Source of the DNA: VRUE01 sp963824215
GTDB taxonomy: Bacteria > Actinomycetota > Thermoleophilia > Solirubrobacterales > 70-9
Direction: 5' to 3'
NCBI GenBank assembly: GCA_963824215.1
Contig: CAWGOE010000004.1
Coordinates: 310,001-374,000 of the forward strand
Length of the DNA: 64,000 nucleotides
Notes under the pieces: model-generated
Databases searched by the model: none
What the model saw: only the letters and a program-made list of their open reading frames with translations
What the model was told of the DNA's origin: nothing
In this document: positions 24,269-34,892 of the stretch, piece by piece
Layout of the letters: each line of letters starts with the position of its first letter
Position numbering within the stretch: the stretch's first letter is position 1
Position numbers and translations under genes: made by a program

Positions 24269-25240
24269 ATGGAGGCATCGCGGGATCTCTTCACCGGTGA
24301 GGTCGGGGATCACTCGACCGCTCGCGTCCCGGTCTTCTCGTCCTCGCAGTCAGCCGCTGAGGCACGCCGTTCGATGGTTGGCGCATCGTTCGATTTCATC
24401 GACGAGGTCGTCGTGCTCGATGGGGACAGGCTGGTTGGCCTGGTCGCGCTGAGCCGGTTGCTCGAGGCGCCCGGTAACGCAGCTCTGGGGAGCCTCGTCG
24501 ATCCCGATCCGGCGGTCATTCGGCCAGGTGAGTCCGAGGAGACGGCCGCCTGGCAGATGGTGCGCCGCCAGCAGAGCAACCTGGCCGTGGTTGGTGCCGA
24601 CCGCTCCTTCGTTGGGCTGGTCCCATCGCACAAGCTGATCGGCCGCCTGCTCGCGCAGCACGATGAGGATGCCGCTCGCCTCGGTGGCTACCTCGCCAGT
24701 AGCGGACGGGCTCGCTTGGCGGCCGAAGAGCCGGTCAGCCGCCGGCTTCTGCACCGCTTGCCCTGGCTGCTGGTCGGCCTGGTCGGTGCGATGGTGTCGG
24801 CGGTCATCGTCGGTGCCTTCGAGGCCCAGCTCGATGAGGTAGTGCTCTTGGCCTTCTTCCTTCCCGCCGTCGTTTACATGGCCGATGCAGTCGGGACGCA
24901 GACGGAGACGCTGCTGATCCGGGGGATGAGCGCCAGCATCGACATGGGAACGGTGATCCGGCGAGAGCTGATCACCGGGGTCCTGATCGGCATCCTGATC
25001 GGGGTTGCGTTCTTCCCCTTTGCCGTGATCGGCTGGGGTGATGCCGATGTTGCCCTTGCTGTGTCCCTTGCGTTGACCGCGAGCTGTTCGATCGCAACGT
25101 CGGTGGCTACCTTCCTGCCTCGCTTGCTGTCCCGCCTTGGCAGCGACCCCGCCTTTGGCTCTGGGCCGTTGGCGACGATCATTCAAGACCTGCTCTCGAT
25201 CGCCGTCTACCTGGCGATCGCCACGCCGATAGTGACCTGA
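24269..25240 (+). CDS. MgtE-type magnesium transporter lacking the N domain
   Basis: A 323-residue protein. A CBS pair occupies residues about 15-130 (VVVLDGDRLVGLVALSRLLE, NLAVVGADRSFVGLVPSHKLI). The five-helix MgtE pore domain follows (about 170-320: LPAVVYMADAVGTQTETLLIRGMS, which holds the pore Asp, and the closing QDLLSIAVYLAIATPIV). Full MgtE is about 450 residues; the regulatory N domain is absent here. It probably moves Mg2+ or Co2+ with gating by the CBS domains. Confidence 0.85.
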   Translation: MEASRDLFTGEVGDHSTARVPVFSSSQSAAEARRSMVGASFDFIDEVVVLDGDRLVGLVALSRLLEAPGNAALGSLVDPDPAVIRPGESEETAAWQMVRRQQSNLAVVGADRSFVGLVPSHKLIGRLLAQHDEDAARLGGYLASSGRARLAAEEPVSRRLLHRLPWLLVGLVGAMVSAVIVGAFEAQLDEVVLLAFFLPAVVYMADAVGTQTETLLIRGMSASIDMGTVIRRELITGVLIGILIGVAFFPFAVIGWGDADVALAVSLALTASCSIATSVATFLPRLLSRLGSDPAFGSGPLATIIQDLLSIAVYLAIATPIVT

Positions 25241-25263
25241 CGCGGGGAGCCAGGAGCACGTCG

Positions 25264-27414
25264 CTAGGGCCGGCCCTCAGCCATTCCCGGTTCGCGCCGC
25301 TCGACGTCGATCTTGGGCAGGGCGCGCTCCAGCCAGTCAGGGATCCACCAGTTGCGGCTGCCGAGCAGCTGCATGACCGCTGGGACGAGCACCATGCGGA
25401 CGACGGTGGCGTCGAGGAAGATCGCCGAGGCGAGGCCGATGCCGAAGAGCTTGAGGAAGACTTCCGGCGAGGCGACGAAGGCGAGGAAGACGACGACCAT
25501 GATCGCCGCCGCGGCCGTAATTACGCGCGCGGTCTTGGCGAGGCCGTCGGCGACCGCCCGTCTGGTGTCGCCGTCCTTGAGGTACTCCTCGCGGATGCGC
25601 GAGATCAGGAAGACCTCGTAGTCCATCGAGAGGCCGAAGAGGATCGCGAACATCATCACCGGCATGAAGGGGGCTATCGGCACCTCGTGGTCGATGCCGA
25701 TCAGTTCGCCGACCGCGCCTCCCTGTGCGACCAGCGTCATCACTCCATAGGCGGCGCTGACCGAGAGCAGGTTCATCACTCCTGCCTTTAGTGAGATCAG
25801 CGGCGAGTGGAAGGCAACCAGCAGCAGCAGGAAGGAGAGGCCGACGACCCCGGCGATGAACCACGGTATGCGGTCGACGATGTAGGTGCTCTGGTCCTCG
25901 AGCGCCGCGGTCACTCCACCGACCTCTGCCGTCACCCCGGTGCCGTCCAGCGCCTCCGGGATGACAGTTCCGCGCAGGCTCTTGACCAGATCCTGCGTCT
26001 CCTCGTCCTGGGGAGAGGTGGTCGGGATCACGGTGACGAGCGCAGCAGTTCCCGCACGGTTGATGACCGGATCGGGGACGAATGCCACGCCTTCTTCGTC
26101 GCGAAGCTGCGCCGCCAGGGCGTCGACGTCACTTGCGGCGCTGCGGTCGGGCAGCTCGGCGATGATTACAAGCGGACCGTTGGCGCCAGGTCCGAAGCCC
26201 TCGGTGAGCAGGTCGTAGGCTTCGCGCGTCATCGTGCCGGGCCGGTCGTTGCCGGCGTCGGGGAAGCCGAGGCGCATGCCGAGCGCCGGCGCCGCGAGCG
26301 CCAGCAGGATCGCCGTGGCGACGATCACGGCCGTCCAGGGGCGGCGCTGGACAGCGTGGCTCCAGCGGGCGGCGGGCGATTCGCCGTTGCCTTCGTTCTT
26401 CAGCCCGCGGCCCAGGAAGGGAATCCGCAGGCGGTCGACGTTGGGGCCGAGGTAGGAGAGGAGCGCCGGCAGCAGGGTGACGGCGGCGAGCATCACGACC
26501 AGGACGGCGAGAGAGGCCGAGATCGCGACCCCGTACATGTAGGGGAGGCCGGTCAGGAAGAGGCCGAGGACCGCGATCACAACCGTGCAACCGGCGATGA
26601 TCACGCTGCGCCCGGCGGTGGTGACTGCCTCGACCACGGCGTCGTGACGGTCTTTGCCCTCTTTCAAGGCGCCGCGGAACCGGGTCAGCACCAGCAGCGC
26701 GTAGTCGATCCCAACCCCGATCCCGATCAGCCCGGTGACCGCCGTGGTCCAGTCGGGGACGTTGATGACGTTGGCGAGCAGCACGATCAGGCCGCCGGAG
26801 GAGATGCCGAGACCGACGAGGGCGATCACCAGCGGCAGGCCCGCCGCGACGAGGGAACCGAAGGCGATCAGCAGCACGATCGCGGCGCCGAGGAAGCCGA
26901 TGCCCTCGGGGCTGGCGCCTTCCTGGGCCCTGACGATCGGATCGCCGCCGAGCTTGATCTCGAGCCCGTTGCCACTGTTGTCCTCCGCGGCCGCGATCAG
27001 CCGTTCGCCGTCCTCCTTCGGCACCTCCCAGCCGGGGATCGTCAACGGCAGCGTGGTCGAGGCGATCGTCTCGTCTCGCGAGACGCGGATCGGAGTCCGC
27101 GGGTCGACGTGGTCGATCTTCGTCGCTTCGGCGAGGAACGCGTCGACCTGCCTGTGGGCGGCCGGGGTCATCGCTCCGGACGGATCCCTCCAGACGACGT
27201 AGACCTCCTGGCCTGAGTAACCGCCGAACTCGCGTTCGGTGAGGTCACTCGCCGCCTTCGACTCCGAGCCCGGGGTGTTGTAGTCGGCTTCGTACTCGCC
27301 GGCCAGCGAGGAGCCGAGACCGATGATCACGATCGTCGCCGCGATCCAGGCGAGGACGACGCGGCCGCGGCGGCGGTAGGCGATGTCGGCGAGGCGGGCG
27401 AGACGACGGGTCAT
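25264..27414 (-). CDS. MMPL-family RND transporter
   Basis: A 716-residue protein with the two-fold MMPL layout. Helix 1 (VVLAWIAATIVIIGLGSSLAG) is followed by a large external domain (about 40-165) and a helix block; a second external domain (about 400-520) and helix block complete it. The proton-relay type helices carry GIGVGIDYALLVLTRFR and LFGLSMDYEVFLISRIREE. Such proteins export lipids, pigments or drugs using proton flux. AAAGGAAG precedes the ATG. The divergent MarR gene is the obvious candidate regulator. Confidence 0.9.
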   Translation of the reverse strand: MTRRLARLADIAYRRRGRVVLAWIAATIVIIGLGSSLAGEYEADYNTPGSESKAASDLTEREFGGYSGQEVYVVWRDPSGAMTPAAHRQVDAFLAEATKIDHVDPRTPIRVSRDETIASTTLPLTIPGWEVPKEDGERLIAAAEDNSGNGLEIKLGGDPIVRAQEGASPEGIGFLGAAIVLLIAFGSLVAAGLPLVIALVGLGISSGGLIVLLANVINVPDWTTAVTGLIGIGVGIDYALLVLTRFRGALKEGKDRHDAVVEAVTTAGRSVIIAGCTVVIAVLGLFLTGLPYMYGVAISASLAVLVVMLAAVTLLPALLSYLGPNVDRLRIPFLGRGLKNEGNGESPAARWSHAVQRRPWTAVIVATAILLALAAPALGMRLGFPDAGNDRPGTMTREAYDLLTEGFGPGANGPLVIIAELPDRSAASDVDALAAQLRDEEGVAFVPDPVINRAGTAALVTVIPTTSPQDEETQDLVKSLRGTVIPEALDGTGVTAEVGGVTAALEDQSTYIVDRIPWFIAGVVGLSFLLLLVAFHSPLISLKAGVMNLLSVSAAYGVMTLVAQGGAVGELIGIDHEVPIAPFMPVMMFAILFGLSMDYEVFLISRIREEYLKDGDTRRAVADGLAKTARVITAAAAIMVVVFLAFVASPEVFLKLFGIGLASAIFLDATVVRMVLVPAVMQLLGSRNWWIPDWLERALPKIDVERREPGMAEGRP

Positions 27415-27510
27415 TGCGGCTTCCTTTCTCTCGGAAATCCGTTGCTGGTCAGAAAGGTTTCAGAGCGAAATCATTCTTAGCACAAAGTAACGCGCTAGGC
27501 TTTTGCGACC
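27415..27510. promoter_or_regulatory. Divergent MMPL/MarR control region
   Basis: These 96 bp lie between the divergent start codons and have a lower GC content than either gene. A TAGGCT box at 27496-27501 lies 9 nt before the MarR GTG. A good Shine-Dalgarno site serves the MMPL gene. I looked for a MarR-type palindrome and found only short imperfect ones (for example GAAA-GG-TTTC), so no operator is called. Confidence 0.5.
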
Positions 27511-27993
27511 GTGGGCGACCAACCGATACCCGGCGACCGTGCACCCTCAACCCTCGCTTTCCTCCTCTCGCAGGTGGGGATCCACGCCGCGCGCCAGTTC
27601 TCCGAACGAATCGCGAAGGTCGACCTGTCGCCGCCGCTATTCCGTGTCCTCAACCTCATCGATGCCGCCGAAGGGCGCTCGCAGCAGGCGATCGGGGAGG
27701 CGGTCGAGGTGCCCGCGAGCCGCATGGTCGCCCTCGTCGACGAACTCGAGCAGCGCGGTCTGGTCGAGCGCCGTCCCCATCCCACCGACAGGCGGGTCCG
27801 CGCGCTCTACCTGACCGCGAAAGGGCGCAAGGCGCTCGCGCGCGGGCGGGAGATCGCTAAAGCTCACGAGGAGGCACTGACGCGGGGGATGTCGGCGACC
27901 GACCGCAAGCGCCTCGTCGGACTGCTGCAGAAGATGGTCGACGAACAGACGATCGGGCGCGGGATCCACCCCGGCCTGAGTAACAAGCCGTAG
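27511..27993 (+). CDS. MarR family transcriptional regulator
   Basis: A 160-residue MarR protein. The winged helix spans about residues 45-110 (RSQQAIGEAVEVPASRMVALVDELEQRGLVERR and HPTDRRVRALYLTAKGR), with dimerisation helices on both sides. The GTG start gives the normal length. It probably represses the divergent MMPL transporter gene and itself; that is inference from gene arrangement. Confidence 0.9.
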   Translation: MGDQPIPGDRAPSTLAFLLSQVGIHAARQFSERIAKVDLSPPLFRVLNLIDAAEGRSQQAIGEAVEVPASRMVALVDELEQRGLVERRPHPTDRRVRALYLTAKGRKALARGREIAKAHEEALTRGMSATDRKRLVGLLQKMVDEQTIGRGIHPGLSNKP

Positions 27994-28002
27994 GCGAGTG
28001 TT

Positions 28003-28033
28003 GGGCGACGAACTCGCCTCGCGCTCGTCGCCC
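28003..28033. terminator. Hairpin between convergent genes
   Basis: GGGCGACGA (28003-28011) pairs perfectly with TCGTCGCCC (28025-28033) around a 13-nt loop. It lies between the MarR stop (27993) and the stop of the convergent small gene (28051). No T-tract follows on either strand. Confidence 0.45.
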
Positions 28034-28050
28034 CTAGTTAGCTCGTGCAG

Positions 28051-28248
28051 TCAGGTGCTGTCGGGATAGGAACCTTGGCTGTCTCTGTGCTCGATCTCAT
28101 CCGCATCAAGCATGGCCCAACCAACTCGCTCCACCAGCTGACCTGAGAAGTGCTCCGACTCAAGATCGCTAAGGCTGACCCGCTCCCGGTACACCACCGT
28201 ACGATTGGGGTCGTCGTTGCGGTCCGTCACTACGAGTATCTGCGGCAT
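28051..28248 (-). CDS. Small conserved hypothetical protein (65 aa)
   Basis: A 65-residue protein beginning MPQILVVTDRNDDPNRTVVY with a later FSGQLVERVGWAMLDADE block. GGAG lies 6 nt before the ATG, a strong ribosome site that fixes the start. A much longer open frame runs upstream through the opposite-strand fusion gene, but it is only a shadow. I recognise it as a short actinobacterial family without known function. It is divergent from the acylphosphatase fusion gene. Confidence 0.7.
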   Translation of the reverse strand: MPQILVVTDRNDDPNRTVVYRERVSLSDLESEHFSGQLVERVGWAMLDADEIEHRDSQGSYPDST

Positions 28249-28344
28249 GATTTCTCCTTCCGCTGATTTTGGGTCGCAGTAGCAGTGTCGCGGTGCCGCT
28301 TTAGCGACAGGTGAAGGTTGCGTAAAAATTGAACGGAGATTGCC

Positions 28345-29109
28345 TTGAGTAAGCGATCGCGCGAGGATTTGACCGCGGTGCGCGCAGTAGCGCGCGGGCG
28401 GGTACAGGGTGTCGGCTATCGCGACGGGGCGCTTCGGCGTGCGCGTGAGCTCGGTGTGATGGGTTGGGTGCGTAACGGAGAGGAGGGCAGCGTGCTGGTC
28501 CACGCTGAGGGACCCGAGGACGCGGTCGAGGAACTGATCCTGTTCCTGAACGAGGGGCCGCCCGGCGCCCGGGTCGCCGAGGTCGTGGTTGAGCCCGTCA
28601 AGGTTGAGGGTCACGAGCAATTTGCGATCCGCGGCATCTGCGCAGGCGTCTTCGTCGTCCAGGAGCACGCTGCAACCGCCCACCACTTCGACCTGCGCCT
28701 GGAGGTCGATGGGGCGATGCGCTCGTGGGCGGTTCCGAAAGGCCCCTCGATGGACCCCGCCGTCAAACGGCTGGCGGTGCAGGTCGACGATCACGAGATC
28801 TCTCACAACGACTTCGAGGGCGCGACCGACGGGGGCGGCGTGATCGTCTGGGATCGCGGCCACTACGAGCAGGGTGGCCGGGTCGCCTGGCCCGAGGCAA
28901 TCGAGCGTGGCCACGCCGTCTTCGTCCTGCATGGCGACAAGCTCAACGGCGGGTTTGCCCTGCAGCGCACCCGTCCGGGCGCGAAGCCGCAATGGCTTCT
29001 GGTCAAGCGCCGCGATGAGTTGGCGCGCCCGGACTCGGATGTCGTCGCCGAACTGCCGCAGTCTGTGCTCAGCGGCCGCACGCTCGACGAGCTCCTCGGC
29101 GACGGCTGA
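28345..29109 (+). CDS. Acylphosphatase fused to LigD-type 3'-phosphoesterase
   Basis: A 254-residue two-domain protein. Residues about 12-95 are an acylphosphatase (ARGRVQGVGYRDGALRRA, GWVRNGEEGSVLVHAEGP) with the catalytic Arg and Asn present. Residues about 108-235 match the 3'-phosphoesterase domain of LigD (FVVQEHAATAHHFDLRLEVD, SWAVPKGPSMDP, GGGVIVWDRGHYE), with the His-x5-His-x-Asp metal and phosphate residues conserved. That domain trims 3'-phosphates and ribonucleotides at broken DNA ends. TTG start, with GGAG just upstream. No Ku or ligase gene is visible nearby. I do not know this fusion from characterised proteins. Confidence 0.85.
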   Translation: MSKRSREDLTAVRAVARGRVQGVGYRDGALRRARELGVMGWVRNGEEGSVLVHAEGPEDAVEELILFLNEGPPGARVAEVVVEPVKVEGHEQFAIRGICAGVFVVQEHAATAHHFDLRLEVDGAMRSWAVPKGPSMDPAVKRLAVQVDDHEISHNDFEGATDGGGVIVWDRGHYEQGGRVAWPEAIERGHAVFVLHGDKLNGGFALQRTRPGAKPQWLLVKRRDELARPDSDVVAELPQSVLSGRTLDELLGDG

Positions 29110-29167
29110 CGCGATCTCACGCTTCGCCGGCGCCGACCGTTCTATCTGGGACGGTTTGAGCAGGTGC

Positions 29168-29725
29168 ATGAGCGACAGCCAACTCACATGGACGATCTAC
29201 GAGAGCCCGCTGGGGCCGCTGACGATGATCGCCGGTCCGGCTGGGGTCAGGAACGTCCACTTTCCCGGTCGCTCGCCGCGGTTGGCTGAGAGCGCGCAGC
29301 GCCCGATGCCGCGGGTGGTGGAGCAGCTCGAGGCCTACTTCGCCGGTGAGCGGCGGACCTTCGAGCTCGACCTGGATCTGCGCGGGACCCCGCTGCAGAG
29401 GCTCGTCTGGCAGCGGTTGCTGGAGATCCCCTACGGCGCCACCACTACCTACGGAGAGCTGGCGGGACGCGTCGAGGGGTCCCTTTTTCCGGCCGGCCTC
29501 GAGCCCTACAAGCGTGTGCGGCTGATCGGCACGACGGTCGGTCAAACCCCGACCCCGATCCTGGTGCCCTGTCATCGGGTGATCGGCGCCGACGGCTCAC
29601 TGACCGGATACGGCGGCGGGCTGCAGAGAAAGCAGGCGCTGCTCGAGCTCGAGAGTGGGGCTGCCGAAGGGCGTGCACCAGGGCATGGCTGGCAGAACGG
29701 TCAGCTGACGATGCTCTCGGGGTAG
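29168..29725 (+). CDS. ogt: Methylated-DNA--protein-cysteine methyltransferase
   Basis: A 185-residue MGMT/Ogt. The C-terminal catalytic domain has QRLVWQRLLEIPYGATTTYGELA, then LVPCHRVIGADGSLTGYGGG with the acceptor Cys in PCHRV, and KQALLELE. It removes O6-alkyl groups from guanine by transfer to the Cys. A roughly 15-residue insertion after the TYGELA helix (EGSLFPAGLEPYKRVR) is slightly unusual. It lies 58 nt after the phosphoesterase fusion, so the two form a small DNA-repair pair. Confidence 0.92.
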   Translation: MSDSQLTWTIYESPLGPLTMIAGPAGVRNVHFPGRSPRLAESAQRPMPRVVEQLEAYFAGERRTFELDLDLRGTPLQRLVWQRLLEIPYGATTTYGELAGRVEGSLFPAGLEPYKRVRLIGTTVGQTPTPILVPCHRVIGADGSLTGYGGGLQRKQALLELESGAAEGRAPGHGWQNGQLTMLSG

Positions 29726-29750
29726 CGAACAGCCTGAAAGGCTTGTCGCA

Positions 29751-31649
29751 ATGAGCGACTCACCGCCGCGACCCACTTCGGAAGGGCGGACCGCCTGGGC
29801 GCGTAGCTTGCAGACGCCGCTGCGCGAGTTCCTCGCTACGGAGACCGGCAGCGCCAGCGTGTTGCTGGCCGCGGCGGTGGCGGCGATGGCTTGGGCCAAC
29901 CTCGACCTCTCCTCCTACGAGAGCGTCTGGCACACCGACCTCTCGATCCAGGTCGGCAGCTCGGGAATCTCCCAGGACCTGCGCGAGTGGATCAACAACG
30001 GGCTGATGGCCTTTTTCTTCTTCGTTGTCGGGCTCGAGGTGCGGCGCGAGTTCGACCTCGGCGAGCTGCGCGAGCGTCGTCGTCTCGCCCTGCCGGTGCT
30101 GGCGGCGATAGGCGGGATGGCTGTGCCGGTCGCGATCTACCTAGCCTTCAATGGGGGCGAGGCCTCGGCGCAGGGGTGGGGTGTGGCGATGTCGACCGAC
30201 ACCGCCTTCGCGCTCGGGATGCTGGCTCTGGTCGGGCCGCGGTTCCCCGATCGCCTGCGCGCCTTCATGCTGACGATCATCGTCGTCGACGACGTGATTG
30301 CGCTGCTGGTCATCGCGATCGCCTACAGCAACGACGTCGCGCTCGAGCCGCTGCTGGTCGCGGGCGGGGTCTTCGGCTTGATCATCGCCGCTCGCGCCAT
30401 CGGGGTCCGTCAAGGCCTCGTCTACTTCATCCTCGCCGCGGTCGTCTGGGTTGCGCTATTCGAGTCGGGCGTCGATCCCGTCGTGGTCGGGCTCGCGGTT
30501 GGCCTGATCGCCTGGGCCTACCCTGCGGGCCGTGGCGAGCTGGAGCGGGCGACGGACCTCTTCCGCCGCTTCCGCGAACAGCCGACGCCGGAGCTGGCCC
30601 GCTCGGTCCGCGGCGGCCTGCAGGAGGCGGTATCGCCAAACGCTCGCCTGCTTCACCTCTACCACCCGTGGACCAGCTACGTGATCGTGCCCCTGTTTGC
30701 GCTGGCCAATATCGGCATCGCGATCGATTGGGACTTCCTCGCCCGCGCGTATGCGTCGCCGATCACGCTGGGGATCCTCTGTGGCTACGTGCTCGGCAAG
30801 CCGGTCGGCGTGATCGGGATCTCCTGGTTGGTGACGAAGTTGAGCGGGGGACGACTGCGCCCGCCGGTCGGTTGGGCCGCAACGGCCGGCGGCGGTGCGA
30901 TCGCCGGGATCGGCTTCACCGTCTCGCTATTGATAGCGACGCTGGCCTTCGATGGGGCCGAGCTGGAGGAGGCGAAGCTCGGTGTGCTCAGCGCCGCGCT
31001 CTGTGCCGCGGCCCTGGCCTGGCTGGTCTTCCGGGCCACCGCCCTGCTTCCCCGCCAGGCTCGCATCCGGGCGCTGCTCGGCGGCTCGGAAACGCTCACC
31101 GACCTTGCGGTGCCGGTCGATCCCGATCGGGATCACATCCGCGGACCGGTCGAGGCGCCGGTCACGGTCCTCGAGTACGGCGACCTCGAGTGTCCATACT
31201 GCGGCAAGGCCGAGTCGGTCCTCCGCGAGCTGCTCGCCGACTTCGGCGACGTCCGCTATGTCTGGCGCCACCTGCCTCTCTCCGATGTCCACCCGCGTGC
31301 CCAGCTTGCCGCCGAGGCTTCCGAGGCTGCGGCCGCTCAGGGGAAGTTCTGGGAGATGCACGACCTTCTGCTCGAACGCCAGGACGACCTACGGCCCAGC
31401 GACCTGTTGACCTATGCCGAGCAGCTCGGCCTCGACCTCGATCGCTTCGAGGACGAGCTCCGCCGCCATGTCCATGCGCCGCGAGTCGAGGAAGACGTCG
31501 ACTCGGCCGACATCAGCGGCGTCACCGGCACGCCGACCTTCTTCGTCAACGAGAAACGGCACGAAGGCGCCTACGACATCGACTCGCTCTCGGCCGCCGT
31601 CAAGGCAGCCGGCGCCCGGTCGGTAATAGCCACCCGAGAAGCGGAGTAG
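29751..31649 (+). CDS. nhaA: NhaA Na+/H+ antiporter fused to DsbA-like thioredoxin domain
   Basis: A 632-residue fusion. Residues about 20-440 are NhaA (WINNGLMAFFFFVVGLEVRREF, STDTAFALGMLALVG, and the ion-binding Asp pair in IIVVDDVIALLVIAIAYS). Residues about 455-625 are a DsbA-like thioredoxin fold with CPYC in YGDLECPYCGKAE and the cis-Pro loop SGVTGTPTFFVN. NhaA exchanges two protons for one Na+ across the membrane. The fusion is known from actinobacterial genomes, but what the thioredoxin domain does is unclear. Confidence 0.92.
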   Translation: MSDSPPRPTSEGRTAWARSLQTPLREFLATETGSASVLLAAAVAAMAWANLDLSSYESVWHTDLSIQVGSSGISQDLREWINNGLMAFFFFVVGLEVRREFDLGELRERRRLALPVLAAIGGMAVPVAIYLAFNGGEASAQGWGVAMSTDTAFALGMLALVGPRFPDRLRAFMLTIIVVDDVIALLVIAIAYSNDVALEPLLVAGGVFGLIIAARAIGVRQGLVYFILAAVVWVALFESGVDPVVVGLAVGLIAWAYPAGRGELERATDLFRRFREQPTPELARSVRGGLQEAVSPNARLLHLYHPWTSYVIVPLFALANIGIAIDWDFLARAYASPITLGILCGYVLGKPVGVIGISWLVTKLSGGRLRPPVGWAATAGGGAIAGIGFTVSLLIATLAFDGAELEEAKLGVLSAALCAAALAWLVFRATALLPRQARIRALLGGSETLTDLAVPVDPDRDHIRGPVEAPVTVLEYGDLECPYCGKAESVLRELLADFGDVRYVWRHLPLSDVHPRAQLAAEASEAAAAQGKFWEMHDLLLERQDDLRPSDLLTYAEQLGLDLDRFEDELRRHVHAPRVEEDVDSADISGVTGTPTFFVNEKRHEGAYDIDSLSAAVKAAGARSVIATREAE

Positions 31650-31651
31650 TT

Positions 31652-31672
31652 GTGTACACGATCATGTACACT
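31652..31672 (+). promoter_or_regulatory. YefM-type TGTACA operator overlapping the -10 box
   Basis: Two TGTACA hexamers (31653-31658 and 31665-31670) are exactly 12 bp apart within the inverted repeat GTGTACA-N6-TGTACAC (31652-31671). TGTACA pairs at this spacing are the known binding geometry of YefM-YoeB and Axe-Txe complexes. The second hexamer is embedded in TACACT (31667-31672), which lies 7 nt before the antitoxin ATG, so binding would cover the -10 element. Confidence 0.75.
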
Positions 31673-31679
31673 CAGTCTT

Positions 31680-31967
31680 ATGGCGAAGACCGTCCCTGTG
31701 CGAGAGCTGCGTAGCAACCTCAGCAGCTTGCTCGACGATGTCAGCAATCGGCGCGATCACGTTTTGGTGACTCGCAACGGTGCCCCGGCCGCGGCCCTGG
31801 TCCCGATTGACGAGTACGAAGCTTTGGAGGAGACCGCGGAGATCCTCTCCGATCCAGATGCCCTCTCCGCACTTGAGGCGGGGCTTGCCGAGATCGAGCG
31901 CGACGAAACGGTCACGCTCGCCGAGCTTCGCAGTGAGTTGGTCGAGCGTCGGCCGACCCCCGGCTGA
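31680..31967 (+). CDS. Phd/YefM family antitoxin
   Basis: A 95-residue protein with an N-terminal Phd/YefM DNA-binding fold (KTVPVRELRSNLSSLLDDV, HVLVTRNGAPAAALVPIDEYEALEET) and an acidic C-terminal tail (EIERDETVTLAELRSELVE) that would wrap the toxin. It neutralises the RelE/ParE-type toxin encoded next and represses its own promoter. The ATG at 31680 lies 7 nt after the probable -10 box, so the message is probably leaderless. Confidence 0.9.
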   Translation: MAKTVPVRELRSNLSSLLDDVSNRRDHVLVTRNGAPAAALVPIDEYEALEETAEILSDPDALSALEAGLAEIERDETVTLAELRSELVERRPTPG

Positions 31968-31970
31968 TCG

Positions 31971-32234
31971 TTGGCGCGGCTCGTACTCGCTCGGCGCGCT
32001 CGCCGTGAGCTGCTCGAACTCAACTGGCCGCTGATCGACGCGATCGAGGATGCCCTGGGCCTGCTGGAGCGCGAGCCGCAGGCCGGACATGCGCTGCGAG
32101 GCAAACTGCGAGACCTGTACTTGTTGAGAGTTGGCGCCTACCGGGTCCTCTACCAGCTAACCGACGGCGAGCAGACCGTTCGCGTCGCGGCTATCCGCCA
32201 CCGTGGGATCGCCTATCGCATCGTTCCCCGCTAG
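31971..32234 (+). CDS. RelE/ParE family toxin
   Basis: An 87-residue toxin with the RelE/ParE fold (LARRARRELLELNWPLIDAI, GHALRGKLRDLYLLRVGAYRVLYQL, VRVAAIRHRGIAYR). Arg residues and the terminal RHRGIAYR match RelE-type mRNA interferases more than ParE gyrase poisons, but sequence alone does not decide. The TTG start lies 3 nt after the antitoxin stop. Together they form a complete type II toxin-antitoxin module. Confidence 0.9.
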   Translation: MARLVLARRARRELLELNWPLIDAIEDALGLLEREPQAGHALRGKLRDLYLLRVGAYRVLYQLTDGEQTVRVAAIRHRGIAYRIVPR

Positions 32235-32287
32235 AAAGCGGTTCCGCTATCCTGTTCTAAGACTAACTACAGAAATTGGACTTAGAT

Positions 32288-34568
<2,281 letters not shown>

Positions 34569-34588
<20 letters not shown>

Positions 34589-34892
34589 CTGCTCGCCGGT
34601 CCCGACCGAGCTGCGGGCGGCGGCGAGCCTGCTCGAGCGCCGCTGGACGCTGGCGACGATCTACGCCTGCGCCAGCGGCGCCGCCCGCTTCAACGAGTTC
34701 CGTCAGTCGCTGCCGGGTGTCTCGCCGACGACCCTCTCCGACCGGCTAGAGCAGCTCGAGGCGGCGGGCATCGTCGAGCGGCGCCTCGTCCCCGGCCGCC
34801 CGCCGCACACTGAGTACGTGTTGACCCAGCGGGGGAAGCGACTCGCCGGCGCTGTCGCGGGACTGCTGGAGGGCGGTGCGGTCGAGGTTTGA
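34569..34892 (+). CDS. HxlR family transcriptional regulator (short)
   Basis: A 107-residue winged-helix protein of the HxlR type (TELRAAASLLERRWTLATIYACA, RFNEFRQSLPGVSPTTLSDRLEQLEAAGIVERR). CRSC near the N terminus could be a redox sensor as in some HxlR proteins. The start overlaps the last 20 nt of lon in another frame, so translation is probably coupled to lon. The stop codon lies inside the left arm of a perfect 16-bp hairpin. Confidence 0.8.

Noticed and set aside
25807..27216. A 469-codon plus-strand open frame within the MMPL gene
   Set aside because: Its composition (Gly, Asp, Arg, Gln repeats) is typical of antisense of a membrane protein; MMPL motifs on the other strand are decisive.
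28249..29187. Long upstream extension of the 65-residue minus-strand gene
   Set aside because: The extension is antisense to the acylphosphatase fusion, and a strong ribosome site sits at the internal ATG 28248.
32235..32287. Possible heat-shock operator (HAIR or CIRCE) before lon
   Set aside because: No inverted repeat matching CTTGAGT-N7-ACTCAAG or the CIRCE pattern could be found.
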